Source: Diabrotica undecimpunctata
Taxonomy: Eukaryota > Arthropoda > Insecta > Coleoptera > Chrysomelidae
Direction of reading: 5' to 3'
Length of the DNA: 64,000 nt
NCBI RefSeq assembly: GCF_040954645.1
Contig: NC_092806.1
Coordinates: 161,692,328 to 161,756,327, forward strand
Below are positions 1 through 11,139 of the stretch, one piece after another. Each line of letters starts with the position of its first letter. Position 1 is the first letter of the stretch. The notes under the pieces are model-generated. The model had not been told where the DNA came from and made no database searches. It saw only the letters and a list, made by a program, of their open reading frames with translations. Position numbers and translations under genes: made by a program.

Positions 1-650
1 AGAGCAAATTGGACCCAAGAAAAACAAGCCAGGAGCTCCAACAAGATCTAGCAGCATCAGATGTAGTGATTCATGACTCAACTGTTCCAAAAAGACTTTT
101 GGAGAATGGTAGAAGGGCAATGTGTACACAGAAAAAACAACTTTGAACTAATGAAGAAACAAAGACCACTGTGGGCCAAAAAATACGTTAATTGGACTGT
201 AGAAGACTGGAGAAAAGTCCTATTTACAGATAATGAAAACCTTGCACCATCTCATATTGATCAATTCGTAAAACATACAGCCAAAAAAATGTTTTTCTTG
301 CATGGGGATTGGATGTTTGGTACCAATCGAAGGTATGAGGAACAGCCAAAAATACAAATCCATATTGTAACAGCATTTGGACACATAACTTCAAATATGT
401 CAGCCGCAAGGAGGAGAGATTCTTCTACAGGAGTCTGCTCCCTGTCACAAGTCAAAGAAAATGAATTTCTCAAAAGTAAGAAGATTGATGTTTTAGATTG
501 GCCCGGTTTTTTGCAAGACCTAACCAAGCGGACATTCAGGTTTGATTTCGAGATGAAAGGATATCTGGGAACTGCCAAAACCTCGTAGAATCTATGCTAA
601 AAGGAGTAAAAGCAGTAATTGCAGCCAAAAGGGGACATATTTCCTACTAA
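1..650 (+). pseudogene. Tc1-like transposase, C-terminal part, broken
   Basis: Degenerate transposase of a Tc1-like DNA transposon, cut by the window edge, so its 5' part is not visible. Translated pieces in three frames keep the family order. DPRKTSQELQQDLAASDVV comes first (HTH/linker), then WTVEDWRKVLFTDNEN around the first catalytic Asp (about 200-240), VLDWPG near 490-505 and VKAVIAAKGGHISY at the C-terminus (about 607-648). The usual D-N-x-P-x-H segment and the SPDLNPIE box are not intact. The longest open stretch is 73-588, but it switches frame relative to the family several times. The sequence shows frameshifts and stops; non-functionality is inferred. No TIR is visible on the right. 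Confidence 0.8.
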
Positions 651-1825
651 ATGGTGTAATTTTACCTTAATATTTTGGTCAAAATATTGGTTTTCAATAA
701 AACCAAAATTATTTAACGCGGAGTCAAACCCGGAAAACTACAGAAAGCACATAAGTACAGAAAACAGAAAACGATATTATTAAATCGTTTTCGTTATCGA
801 TATTATTAAACGATATTATTAATGTACGTGGACAACTGGAACAAGGTAAACATCATGGTCTTCATTGGGGATTTGGTCTTTTACGGATCTGACAAGATTG
901 GGGTGAGTAGGGAAGACGGTTTTGATGTTTAGAGGGTTAAGAGTTACTGATCTTGTCAGTGACACCTATGATAAATGCTAGAAAAATTTTGGGTTGATCA
1001 GGCTGTATGTTTTTTTGGGTAAAATGGGGTTTAGATGTTTTTGAATGCTTCTATTGATTTGGGTTTTATGGTAGTCGTTTTGTAAGAGTGTTTGCCTTAT
1101 TGAATTGATTAATTAGAAGTATACACTAATGGAATGCTCTTTTTTTAGGTGCAGCAGCATTCTGGATTTAAATATTACTGTCTAAAGTGTAGTGTCATTA
1201 TTTATGATTATATCTTCGACATCTACTAACTTATTATACCTGGGCTGAGAGACATATACATATATCTTACAACCGAAGGATCCAACCAATTTGATTATCT
1301 TTGCTTGACAATTAATTTGATTCTGTATGTCTTCCTTGATGACGTCTACGTTGTTTTGTGGTTTAAAATTACAGACATGAACCAAAGTTAGAAGTAATCC
1401 TCGATAAAAATCGTCCACTCTGTTTGATGAAAACCTCAATAAATCTCAAACTGGACTAAAGAAAGCACTAGAAAAACAAAAATCTTAAAAATCACCGATA
1501 GCTCAAGTAAAACGTAATTGATATGTTGTGAGCTTGAACGGGATATTCTTGACATTTAAAATCTGCACGTGAGAGCAAAATACAATCCATAAAAATGTTT
1601 ATGGTTTCTGGACACGGTGATAAAATTTACGGCCAACGTGAGGTTTGATGGTATTTAATGAAACGTGTGGATGCAGGCGCTCGTCCAATTAATCGATAGA
1701 AATTATATTGGTACAAAATGGAATTTTCAATTAACTAAATTTTTTTATAAAAAGCGAAACACAAAAATTTATATATATTCTGTTTAAAAATAATTGATAG
1801 AGTAGCTTTTATGACACAATTGATA
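651..1825. other. AT-rich spacer, nothing recognised
   Basis: No family motif is recognised on either strand. An 85-codon minus-strand frame at 1182-1439 has no recognisable domain and probably arises by chance. The first part (651-730) is probably the 3' untranslated end of the preceding Tc1-like element. Confidence 0.5.
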
Positions 1826-2420
1826 ATCCACAACAGGGCCGTTCCGACCATGGGTACAAGGGGTATGGGGTACTTGGGCGGCAAATGAAGGAGACGGCAC
1901 GAGCTTCCCTATATATACACAAAAACTAATTATAAAATAATAAAAACATAAATATATGATTATTGTTGTACTAGTAATAGAAGGTTGAATTTAAGAAAAG
2001 AAATTGTATTTTTTTTTGTTGCTTTAGCACTTAGCTATTTAGCCAATTAAGTGTTGAGAAATAATAAATGGAAAATTACTAATATTAATATTCTAATATA
2101 ATTAATACTAAAGAAAATAAAAAAGTGTATATCTATAATTACTAATAATTGCTAGTGTAAAAAGTGTATCTATTCGACTCAAAAAAACCTCATAAAATCC
2201 CTATAACTGAATCAAACAAAAAGACAAAATGATAGCAAAGAAAAAACAAATATCAGGAAAAACAGGGATACTCACTTCTCGTCCAGGGACCTATCAGGAT
2301 ATTTGTTTAAGACATTACTAGCGATAGGTCACGGAAAGAAAGGTAAATAACAATTTACCAATTTACAATTTATTTTTATGACATTCTGCGATTGTTTGAT
2401 AGCCCAAAATTGAAGAAATA

Positions 2421-2456
2421 CCCCTGAAGATGCTCTAGTAAGCGAAAGTACTTGGG
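2421..2456 (+). ncRNA. Hammerhead-ribozyme-like motif (Penelope-type)
   Basis: The core box CTGAAGA is at 2424-2430. Stem II is GCT/AGC (2432-2434 with 2441-2443), followed by GAA at 2444-2446. A short stem III is AG/CT around a TA loop, and U-type cleavage position T2453 completes a CUU triplet. Stem I pairs CCC 2421-2423 with GGG 2454-2456. One extra base (T2431) sits between the core box and stem II, as in the other motifs of this window. PLE repeats are known to carry minimal hammerheads. No PLE protein is recognisable beside this one, so it is probably a relic inside the hAT interior. Confidence 0.5.
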
Positions 2457-2588
2457 CAAGATTTAATTAGTAAAACTGTGCTTGATATCTGCCTTTATTT
2501 TATCAAAGTTCATTTATTCGAACATTCAACCTTATATCAAAATAACAATTGGGTTAAAACAAAGGTTAACGAGCTTAGATAAGATTGA

Positions 2589-3600
2589 CTACAGACACAC
2601 ATTTGCACTATGTATAAATTTAATCAGACAATCATAGACTTTTTTATTATTAGTAGCCAATAGGTTATTTATTTGATATGGAGGAAATATTTGCAGAGTT
2701 TGCAAGTTGTTTAAAAGAGTTCCTGAATGCTGAAGATATTTGGAACACTTAAAAAAGATGTCGTTAAGATCTCCTTGTTCTTGACAAGTTTCGCGTAAGT
2801 CTGAATTGTATATTTTGATTTGTGCAAGATGAGCAGGATAACAAGCGTGGCCAAATCTCAATCTTATTAAACTTGTTGTATATTTACGGGCGGTATTGAA
2901 ATGATTAAACCATCTGGAATCAGGGATATGTGGTTGAAAAAGCGTCAGGAACACAAATTCTCTCATCTGCTAAAATTTCAGCTCTAGAGGTTATTGCAGC
3001 TTTAGCAATGGAATCAACATGCTCATTATATTTTACACCAACATGAGCTTTTACCCAAATAAAATTCGTAGTTTTATTTTTATTTTTAAGGTTAACAAGC
3101 ATGTTCACAATTTGGTAAATGGAAGAATTAGAATTATAATTGGGCAACTTTGTATTTTTGAGAGATAATAAGACTGACATAGAATCGGATATTATTAAAA
3201 CTGCATTATTGTTTAAACTGTCGAAATATATCAAGGCTTCAAGAATTGCAAGTGCTTCAACACTAAAAATTGAGCAATTGAGAGGTAGTTTGAACATTTT
3301 TTTCTCTTGACTTGGATGGAATGTAGAAAGCACATCCGGTCCCTTCCGATGTTTTGGACGCATCTGTATAGATTACAGCTGCCTTACACCATTTTTTTAT
3401 ATAAGAATTTAAGATACATTAATCTAATAATGGAGTATTATAATATGTTGGTATGTGTATGTCAGCTTCATTAAAAAATGCGAAGTAGTCGTTAATATCA
3501 AGGTTGCTAATACTGTTTGTACACTTATTGTTACACATGGCTCTAAAGGCCGTGCAAAGGGTTGGTGAATTTTTTAGAATACTCTTTTGTGGTCAAAGAA
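2589..3600 (-). pseudogene. LINE (RNase H-bearing, I/Jockey-group), RNase H domain and C-terminus, frameshifted
   Basis: Minus-strand C-terminal end of a non-LTR retrotransposon polyprotein in at least three frames. The RNase H acidic residues are all present: Asp in IYTDASK (about 3370-3350), Glu in SVEALAILEAL, Asp in IISDSMSVL, and Asp in HVDSIAKAA. They follow the family spacing. Downstream, RLRFGHACYPAHL followed by a Cys/His-poor remnant corresponds to the post-RNase H tail seen in these elements. Frames shift between the YTDAS segment and the body (near 3300) and again near 2940. The reverse transcriptase and endonuclease are absent. It lies inside the hAT-like element, so it inserted there or was captured before the hAT moved. 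Confidence 0.8.
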
Positions 3601-3846
3601 CATAAATGCATGCGTTGGGATAATTTTTGCCATTCCAATCTTAAAGGTGATGTAATAATATAACAGTGTAATAATAGCAAACTTAAAAATATTGTATTTG
3701 GGGGTAAGTACATACATATATTAATTTAATTCTATTTTAGTTTTTAGCTATTAAATAAAATTTATATCACATTTTTTAGCTTTCTACATTGTGTGGCGAA
3801 TTCATAATTTAAATAATACTAATAATTATAATAATATCTAATAGAT

Positions 3847-4059
3847 GTGACGATACAAATAATGAGACAATGGAGAATGGAAAGTACTCAGATGATACCT
3901 ATTATTTTCTCTACTACTGGAGTTATTCCGAAGTGCCTCTTGGAGAACACAAAACAGCTGGGTCTTAATGAAAATCTCTATAAGACCATGCAAAATGCAG
4001 TACTACCCTCAACATTTAGGTACGTAAGAAAATTTTTGGATGATACTCTGACGTACTAA
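3847..4059 (+). pseudogene. R2-like LINE, C-terminal RT tail fragment
   Basis: A 70-codon frame contains IIFSTTGVIPKCLLENTKQL followed by MQNAVLPSTFRYVRKFL. This matches the region after the reverse transcriptase in R2-like retrotransposons, where a V-P-x-x-I-x-x-T-G-x-x-P-K box precedes L-Q-K-A-x-L-x-x-T-x-x-x-x-R-K-F-L. The frame ends in a stop at 4057-4059 and is followed by plausible 3' UTR to about 4190. Everything upstream (RT, zinc fingers) is missing, consistent with 5' truncation. No target duplication was found. Family placement rests on this one motif. Confidence 0.65.
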
Positions 4060-4189
4060 GTCACCTAGGGCTCGATAACACGAAAAGAGTCTCACCAGAG
4101 CTCAATTCTTTTAATGCCGTAACTTGAATGAGTGAATTTTTCCCTTAGAGAAAGTGTGAGCCGTATGGCTAAATCTGATACCCAATAAT

Positions 4190-5491
4190 AAAACATCTTT
4201 ACATATTTTTTATTTAGTGAGATGTAGTTTAATTGAAGTTAGACATTTTAATATCTTTCATTTTCAAACGTTTTTATTAAAAGTTTTTTAAGTATTTAGA
4301 CAAATGAATAATAGACAGTAGACAGGTCAACAAGTTTCTGAAAATTTCTTTGTAAAATTTGGTCTTTTTCAACAAACAGTTTGCTGTAGACTTCTTCAAA
4401 TCGTGAAAAATAACATTTTTTTGGCGCATCGTAAATTAAGTTGTTTTTTTTATAGATATCTGATAATCGAAAAAAGCTTTCTGGAGCCTAGAGAAGAAAA
4501 AGGAAATGGCAAAAAGAATAACTAGTTGAAAAGGTTAGTGGTTCACTAGAAACGTTTTTAATCCCATTAAGATCATATGAAGTAGCATCAACTTCCTGAG
4601 CCCATGATACAAGTGTGATAGAGATCGAATTGACAGTGGTCAATAGAGATGAACAGAAGAAGGATTTATCGAATACCACAACTATGATTGAATATGTCCC
4701 GAACAAGCAAGTTTTAAAAAAATTCACGTTCATAAGGATCCTAGCTATTGGCCTTGTATTATTAAATTAACTCAGATATGATTAGGTCCTACCCAATTGA
4801 TAGAAGTTGACATGAATTTTCTTTTAAATAAATACAGCAGAGGTTTCTTATATATTTATTATACGAAAAGATTGTATAATGGGTAAGTAATAAAAAGAGT
4901 TTGGTTGGTGTATTCTAAATCAAAAGATTGTGTATATTGATTTTCTCGTTCAAAAGCTTTAACATTTTTCCTAGTTGATGCGTTGTGGGTTATAATGATT
5001 GGAGACATTTAAGTTAGGTTATAGAACCACATGAAAAATCGCAAGGTCACACTTGTAATACAAAATCTGGGATTTATTTAAAAAACGATTTCTTGTAAAA
5101 CAACAATTGATTCACTAAATAAGAAATTAATAAATATGGAAAAAGATAGATGAGCTTCTATTTTAAAAATTGTAATTTATGTTGTTAAATTTTTAGGTGA
5201 CCACAATTTGAGTTTTAGGGGTAAAAATAGCAATATAAAATAGCAACAAAATGGAAATTTAAACAAAATTAAAAAAAAACAATTGCAAGCGTTAATGATT
5301 CGAGATTTGATCTCGTTAATAGGAATAAAAGGTCTCCATCACATATTTAAAAATAATGTTTATATAGCAATAAGCCACAATTATTGAGGCTCCAAAAAAT
5401 TCCATCTGACCAATTTAAAATTTTCATTAATACATTGGGTTTGAGGAGGGCGGCCAAATAACTTTCACACACGGGCGTTAGATATCCTCTA
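4190..5491. other. Interior of hAT-like element, no gene recognised
   Basis: AT-rich sequence with only short chance frames. The 81-codon minus-strand frame at 4488-4733 has no hAT transposase motif that I can recognise. If a transposase once lay here it is beyond recognition by eye. Confidence 0.4.
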
Positions 5492-5509
5492 AACGGCCCT
5501 GATCCACAA

Positions 5510-6550
5510 CTTCTTCTTCTTCTTCTTCTTCTTACTCTTTATAAGCAATTCTGCTTGTTCATTGGCGAATTAATGCCTCTATTTTTGCACGTTCGTCTAA
5601 TACTTCTTATGCTGATTGATGACTTGCCTCTTGCTATTTTGACGACACGGGTCTCCTTCATTGTGCTTCATTTTTTTTTTCTATTTTGTATCCATTCATT
5701 TATACACTGTGCGTTACATTTTTTTCTAACGTCTTCACTTCCCTTTCGATCTTCAGCGTATTTCCTGTAATTATTCTTATTACTCTCATCTCTACAGTTT
5801 CCAGTAAGTTTTGCGTTGTGGCTGTGTCGGGTCTTGTATCTGAGAGATATGTCATTATTGGTCTTACACTGTCTTTATAAGTTCTTGACTTCATCTCAGT
5901 GTTAATGTGTCTGTTTTGCCATATAGTGTTATTAAGGCATCCTGTCAGTCTATTTGCTTTTTGTACTTGATCTCTCACTTCTTTGTCCAGGTTTCCATAG
6001 CTGGACAGTGTAATATAACTCCCAGGTATTTTATTTCCATTACTTGTTCAATACTGATGCCATCAATTTCTATTTTACATTTGGTTGGTTCTTTGCTAAC
6101 TACAATTGATTGAGTTTTCTGAGATGAGATTGTCGTATTATATTTTTTTGCTCTTATGTTAAATCTGTGGACCAGTCTTTGCAGACTGTCTTCATATTGG
6201 GCTATTAATATTGCGTCATCTGCTTAAAAGAATATTTTTATTTCTTTGTTTATCATTCTGTATCATCTTTCTTTGTTAACACTTTTGATGATTTCATCCA
6301 TGATTGAATTAAAGAGCATGTGGCTCAATGAACCCCCTTGTCTTATTCCGCTGCCTATTTCTATATGTTCTGTAAGTTGTCCATCTATTCTGACTTCCAT
6401 TTTGTTGTTTTCGTAGATTTTTTCGATTTTTTCAAAGATGAATTACATCTTTGAGACTTAGTCTGTCAAACGCTTTCTTTAGATCAATGAGACATAGAAT
6501 TGCTGGTCTATTATACTGTAGTGATTGCTCAGTAAATTGCTTTATAACGA
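5510..6550 (-). pseudogene. RTE-like LINE, reverse transcriptase 3' half with (CTT)n tail
   Basis: The minus strand encodes RT motifs in order: LIDLKKAFDRLSLKDV (about 6500), GIRQGGSLSHMLFNSIMDEI (about 6340), the catalytic ADDAILIAQYEDSLQRL (about 6220-6170), then YLGVIL and a C-terminal domain with IWQNRHINTEMKSRTYKDS and RPIMTYLSDTRPDTATT (5700-5978). Stops and frameshifts are frequent, for example just before the ADD box and near 6430. The element ends in a (CTT)n track at 5510-5533, which is (AAG)n on its own strand. Simple-repeat 3' tails are typical of RTE-type LINEs. It is 5'-truncated near 6550. The hAT-like element's right duplication begins immediately at this tail. Confidence 0.85.
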
Positions 6551-7527
6551 ACGATATCCAAGACGTAATGTCATAAATTAGTGGTGACAAAGAATTTCAA
6601 AATTTTGATACCCTATAATCTGGGTACTTTCTATATGTCTCCCTCTATCTGTATTTTCTTTGTTGAATACTATAGTACTTGATGTTAATAATATTACTTT
6701 TTATATATATTAGAAAAAGACTTGTTGCCATATTAATACTGAAAGTACTTAAAATTTTTATATTTTCATCTTATTATTTAGATTATAAACAATTTCTTAG
6801 AATTTGCGACCACTAAATTTGATTTTGACAGTAATAAATAAGCTTCAAATGATGGAAATTGAGTAAAGATCGACGATCTCAACTATCTCTAACGTTTTTT
6901 ATGACAGTGCTACAAATTAAACTTTAATGAAAACCTGCAGGTAATTAAAAAAGTCGAAAGACAAAAGCCGGTGGTGAAATCCCTCCACCCGGCCAGATTA
7001 ATCTCGGAGTTTTCGCCTAGACCAATATTGACATAACGCAATGTCAAATAACTTATAGTGAAAAATTAATTACCTCCCTTTCCTTAACGACAACGATTCA
7101 TAACTTGGAAAGTCAAAAGTTTGGCGGATTTTAGCCCGGCTTTAATATTAACTTTTATCAAGTAGATGTCAGCACAGCAGTGCCGATTCGGAACTACATG
7201 GACGGAGAAGGAATTAGGGACTTTTGAGGGTAATAGCAGAAGAAATTAAAAAATAAAATTATATTGTTTTGTTATTGTTGCTTGAATAGGTCTATTTACC
7301 TAGCGTGCCCACTTATATCGCTTTTTTTTTAATAAATGTCTTTTTTTCTATTTAACTTGTTATGTTCATCTGGTATGTGATTAGCAAGATGGTTTTAAAT
7401 CTTTTCGAAAAGGAGTACTAGTGGCTTTGAAAAGAGACGTTTTTACAATAGGGATTTTGGCTGTATAGCAAAATGTAAGCTGGTGTGGGGTAATACTTCA
7501 CTTAGGTGGCATTAGTAATAAGTTTAT
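6551..7527. other. Spacer, nothing recognised
   Basis: Mostly AT-rich, with one more GC-rich patch around 6960-7020. No protein family, RNA gene or terminal repeat was recognised on either strand. Confidence 0.4.
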
Positions 7528-7540
7528 TAAATCGTACTGG

Positions 7541-8361
7541 TTAAATCGATATACGCTAAGTTTTGCCGACGACCAAATAGTGATCGCACAAGACGAGGAT
7601 GACCTCAGTTTTATGATGAGAAAACTCTAGCAGGAATATACAAAGAATGGGATGGAAATAAACCTAAAGAAAACTGAATACCTAACAACGGAGAATACAG
7701 AAATAAAACAGCTGGAAATAGACGAAGGTAAACAAATCAAAGGAACAGACCAGTATAAGTATTTAGGCTTCATAATATCAAACAAAGGAACAACGGAGGA
7801 AGATATAAAAAATAGACTAGGACAAACAAGAGACTGCATACGAAAATTGAACCCGGTACTATGGGATAAGAACATCAGCATGAAAACAAAGAAAAAAATA
7901 TATAATACCATGACAAGAAGTATCCTCACTTATGGGTGTGAAAATTGGACAATAAATAAGAAAACCAAAAACAAAATAAGAGTAACAGAGATGGAATTCC
8001 TAAGGAGAAGCTGCAGAGTAACAAGAAGAGATAGAATAAATAACATGGAGATTAAGAGGAGAATGGGAATGAACTCCGACATAATAGACTACATCGAACA
8101 GAAGAGGTTAACCTGGTACGGACATGTCAGAAGAGCAGACCAAAATTGGTGGATAAATAGAATAACAGAGTGGAGCCCAATAGGAAGAAGAAAGAGAGGC
8201 AGACCCCGAAGATCTTTCAGAGATGAAGTGGACGAAGCAACGAGTAGAAGAAACCTACAGGAAGGGGACTCGCTAAACAGGAAAAATTGGAGAGTTGGAA
8301 AAAAACGGTTGAGTGAAGGAATACAGTGAAAACTGTGGAAATCCTTGTATATATATATATA
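7541..8361 (+). pseudogene. 5'-truncated RTE-like LINE with 13-bp target duplication and (TA)n tail
   Basis: The insert is flanked by the same 13-bp word TAAATCGTACTGG (7528-7540 and 8362-8374). It starts inside the reverse transcriptase at SFADDQIVIAQDEDDL, so the active-site Asp pair is present but the fingers/palm upstream are missing. An in-frame stop follows (…MMRKL-stop, about 7628). A 225-codon frame then covers the RT C-terminal domain: YKYLGFIISNKG, ILTYGCENWTINKKTKN, LTWYGHVRR and GRRKRGRPRRSF. The 3' end is a (TA)n track at 8348-8362. The duplication and tail are direct evidence of target-primed insertion. The clade name is an inference from the motif style. Confidence 0.85.
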
Positions 8362-8374
8362 TAAATCGTACTGG

Positions 8375-8930
8375 GCATAATGATAATAAAAAATTGATTC
8401 GGGCACCATTTAAAAATATCTAATAAAAACTTGACTGAACTACTACTTGTCTTTTCTAATGGTAAACGCTTTTAATATTGCAAATTTACCTACTGTTTAA
8501 ACTTCCTGGTGACGACTATCTTAAAAAACTACGATGGGTTCTTGGAATTTTGAAAGTCTTCCAAGTAAGAGTATAGAGTCAGTAGATGCGCTTAAAAGAA
8601 GAAAATTGCTTGCAGTTAAGAGACGAGATGGAAAGGATAAACGGCGAAGAACTAGATGAAGGAAATAAATTGAAGTTTGTAAAGAAAAGTATTGCAGATA
8701 GAATCTTAACATGTTTAAAAAGGTTTTAAAATTGGTTTGTTCCTGAATTAATTTATAAGGTATAAGTGTTACATTTACTCTCACCTTTGTCAACATAAAT
8801 TTTATAGGATATGATGATGCTTATATTTCCGTAATTTGCTGTTTTTATAATTGCACATATATTAATTATAAATATATTAGTTTATCAATTTTTGTACTAA
8901 AAATTAAAATTAAATCTTAAAATTTGTGTA
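8375..8930. other. Spacer with one uncertain short frame
   Basis: A 41-codon plus-strand frame at about 8534-8658 (ATG to TGA) is Lys/Arg-rich at its end, with repeats of KRR. No family is recognised and no initiation context can be judged. The remainder is AT-rich with no features. Confidence 0.3.
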
Positions 8931-8932
8931 TA

Positions 8933-10058
8933 CGAAATCTGGCTATTAAATTACGAGACTACGCGCGCAGAGGGCGTCCTAGAGGGGAAGAGTGGGAAAC
9001 GAATGCAGCCTTAGATAGCTGAAAGTGTCTACTCTTTCAGTACGAAAACACGTTTTTGTCGCTGTCGTAGTATTTTTTCTGTAGAGGTTAGAAAAGAACG
9101 TGTTTTTTCTTGTGTCGATAACAATGTGTGACGAAAAACATGAGCAACGGATTAATGTGAAATTTCTCGTTGAATTAAAAAAACTCCGACTGAGTGCTAT
9201 AATTTGTTGAAAAAAGCATATGGTGAGAATTCTCTATCTCGTGCGCGTGTTTTGGAATGGTATAAACGGTTTTCTAAAGACCGAGAGACCGCCGAAGATG
9301 ACCAACGTCCAGGTCGACCTGTTTCTGTTTCAACTCCGCAAACAGTGACCAAAATAAATGAAATTGTGCGTGGAGATTGTCGTATGAGCATTCGGATGAT
9401 TGCTGAGACTGTAAACGCCGATTTAGGAAATTGTCAAAAAATTTTACATGACGAATTGAACATGAAGAAAGTCTGTGCGAAGTTGATCCCAAAAAATTTG
9501 ACCCCTGACCAAAAGCTCGTCCGTCAACAGATCTCAGATTTTCTTGAAAGGTTACATGGATATTCAAATACGATGTTGAAACTAAGCGACAATCCATGCA
9601 CTGGAAAACTCCTGCATCGCCAAGAATGTAAAAAGTAAGGATGTCGAAATCAAAATTTAAAGCCATGCTAATCTTTTTTTTTTCGACATTAACGGCATCG
9701 TGATGACTGAATGGGTTCCAGAAGGTCAAACTGTAAACCAAACTTACTATTTGAAAGTTTTGGCAACGCTGCGAGAGCGAGTTTGTAACAAACGGCCGGA
9801 ATTGTGGAAAAACAAGCGTTATTTAACCGCTAGAGGCATTCCAGTGCTCGAACACCCGCCGTATTCGCCTCATTTAGCACCCTCTGACTTTTTCCTATTT
9901 CCGAAGATCAAGTCTGCCTTAAAAGGAATCCGGTTTGAGTCGATGGAAGAGGTGAAGCGAAAAACGGCGGAGCTCCAGAAGCTCTAACAAAAGAAGACTT
10001 CCAGCATTGCTTTGACCAATGAAAAAACGAATGGAACGCTGTGTGGCGAGGGTGAACA
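8933..10058 (+). pseudogene. Mariner-family transposase remnant with two catalytic segments deleted
   Basis: The 5' terminal repeat is CGAAATCTGGCTATTAAATT-like from about 8933 and the start codon is at 9124. The HTH region reads AYGENSLSRARVLEWYKRF and RPGRPVS, typical of mariner. A frameshift near 9180 separates the ATG from the 144-codon frame 9204-9638. Two internal deletions hit the catalytic core. The stretch with the first Asp (before TWIFKYDVETK, about 9555) is missing, and so is the D-N-A-P-x-H block with the second Asp (between ELWKN and KRYLTARG, about 9815). The third site survives in YSPHLAPSDFFLFPKIKS (about 9860-9920). The 3' end and right repeat are cut off at about 10058, where a different transposase begins in the same orientation. 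Inactive by inspection. Confidence 0.85.
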
Positions 10059-10060
10059 CA

Positions 10061-10704
10061 AAAACAGGTGAGTACCACAGTGAAATGAATTATGAAAATT
10101 ATAAAAAATGGCTTCAGGAAATGCTTATTTCCAATCTTCTTCCACGTAGTGTACTGGTTGTTGACAATGCTTCTTATTACAACGTGCAAGTTGAAAAGTG
10201 TCCTAATATGAGTTCAACGAAAAATATAATGAAAGAGTGGCTAAGACAACGCAATCTGACTTTTTTTCAGAAGATATGTTAAAAGTAGATCTTTACAGCG
10301 TTGTACAAATCCATAAACCCAGATTTAAAGTGTATGAAATTGACAGAATACTAGGTAATAGTGGTCATTCGGTATTACGGCTGCCTCCGTATCATCCAGA
10401 TCTCAACCCCAGAGAATTAGTATGGGCAGTTCTTAAGAAATACGTGGCCGATAAAAACGTCGACTTTAAGTTTAGTTCTGTGGATCGTTTTTGCGATGAA
10501 TCTTTTCAAACATTTTCAAATGAAGAGTGGAAAAAACGGTATGAACACGCTAAAAGTTTCGAACAATTTTTTAGGGAAAAAAAACCGGTTTTAGATTTAG
10601 TTTTTGATGAAATAATGATTAATCTTGACGAAGACAGTAGTAGTGATTTCAGTGATGATAATTCTGAGTCTGATAGTGATTTTTCAGGAGTTGAACCTCT
10701 GTAA
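10061..10704 (+). pseudogene. Tc1/mariner-group transposase with about 82-83-residue D-E spacing (Sailor-like), N-terminus missing
   Basis: C-terminal half of a DDE transposase: GEYHSEMNYENYKKWLQEML, then the second Asp in VLVVDNASYYNVQV (about 10155-10195), then LRLPPYHPDLNPRELVWAVL with the catalytic Glu (about 10378-10435). About 82-83 residues separate that Asp and Glu, far more than the 34-41 of ordinary Tc1/mariner enzymes. This fits the DD82E (Sailor) type. A one-base change in a T run (about 10259-10266) shifts frame between the Asp and Glu halves. The tail after 10610 is strikingly acidic and serine-rich (DEDSSSDFSDDNSESDSDFS). The N-terminal domain and first Asp are absent; the preceding DNA is mariner. 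Lineage assignment is inferred from spacing and motif style. Confidence 0.7.
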
Positions 10705-10849
10705 ACATTTTACTCTTCTTAATTATTATTTCTTATTGCTCTATCTTTACGAAATTTTAAAATTTTATTTTTTGTTCATTTCTTAAGCTCTATACTCTGT
10801 CTCTCTACGACACTTTTGCAATCTGTAAATCCATATAATACTTTTACTA

Positions 10850-11100
10850 GTTTAATACTGGCATCTATTGAATGCAACAAAACAGAACTTGACTTAAAAT
10901 ACTGCCTTGGGGGAGTCCAAGGTTTGTAGTTCTAGGTGTAGTCGTTACTTGATTTATTTTTAAATGCATTTTCCTGTTTGTGTACAGCTAGTAGTTAGTT
11001 ATAAAGTTCGCTAATTATTGTTTAAGAAATTCAATTGAAATTAATTTGTTCGTTAAAACATCTAGGTTAACATTTTATCAAATGCTCCTGTAATATCCTC
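10850..11100 (-). pseudogene. Jockey-group LINE reverse transcriptase fragment
   Basis: Minus-strand translation gives GFEDITGAFDKM (about 11085-11045), the D-x-x-G-A-F-D motif. Further on, NLGLPQGSILS (about 10925-10890) is the RT motif before the active site. Both are in the right order and distance, but stops occur between them. The YADD active site is not found. The fragment lies opposite in strand to the following LINE tail. Confidence 0.65.
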
Positions 11101-11139
11101 GAAACCTGCCATAGTCATGAGGTTACTATTAAATCCAGC

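Larger units (their letters stand above)
1834..5501. mobile_element. hAT-like DNA transposon, 3668 bp, with 8-bp target site duplication
   Basis: The left end reads CAGGGCCGTT (1834-1843) and the right end AACGGCCCTG (5492-5501), a perfect 10-bp inverted pair. Both are flanked by the same 8-bp word ATCCACAA (1826-1833 and 5502-5509). CAGGGCCG termini with 8-bp duplications are the signature of hAT transposons, including the ZMYM-like group. Just inside both ends lies a purine-rich GGGCGGC-like patch (about 1886-1893; reverse complement about 5448-5455). No hAT transposase domain was recognised. The interior instead holds LINE pieces (2589-3600, 3847-4059) and a hammerhead-like motif (2421-2456). 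The right duplication directly abuts the (CTT)n tail of the LINE at 5510, so the hAT landed at that LINE's 3' terminus. Ends and duplication are seen; the family is inferred. Confidence 0.8.

Noticed and set aside
4488..4733. An 81-codon minus-strand frame inside the hAT-like element as transposase
   Set aside because: No hAT dimerisation or catalytic motif could be seen.
5555..6113. Several overlapping plus-strand frames of 60-70 codons
   Set aside because: They are antisense shadows of the minus-strand LINE RT at 5510-6550, whose motifs are clear.
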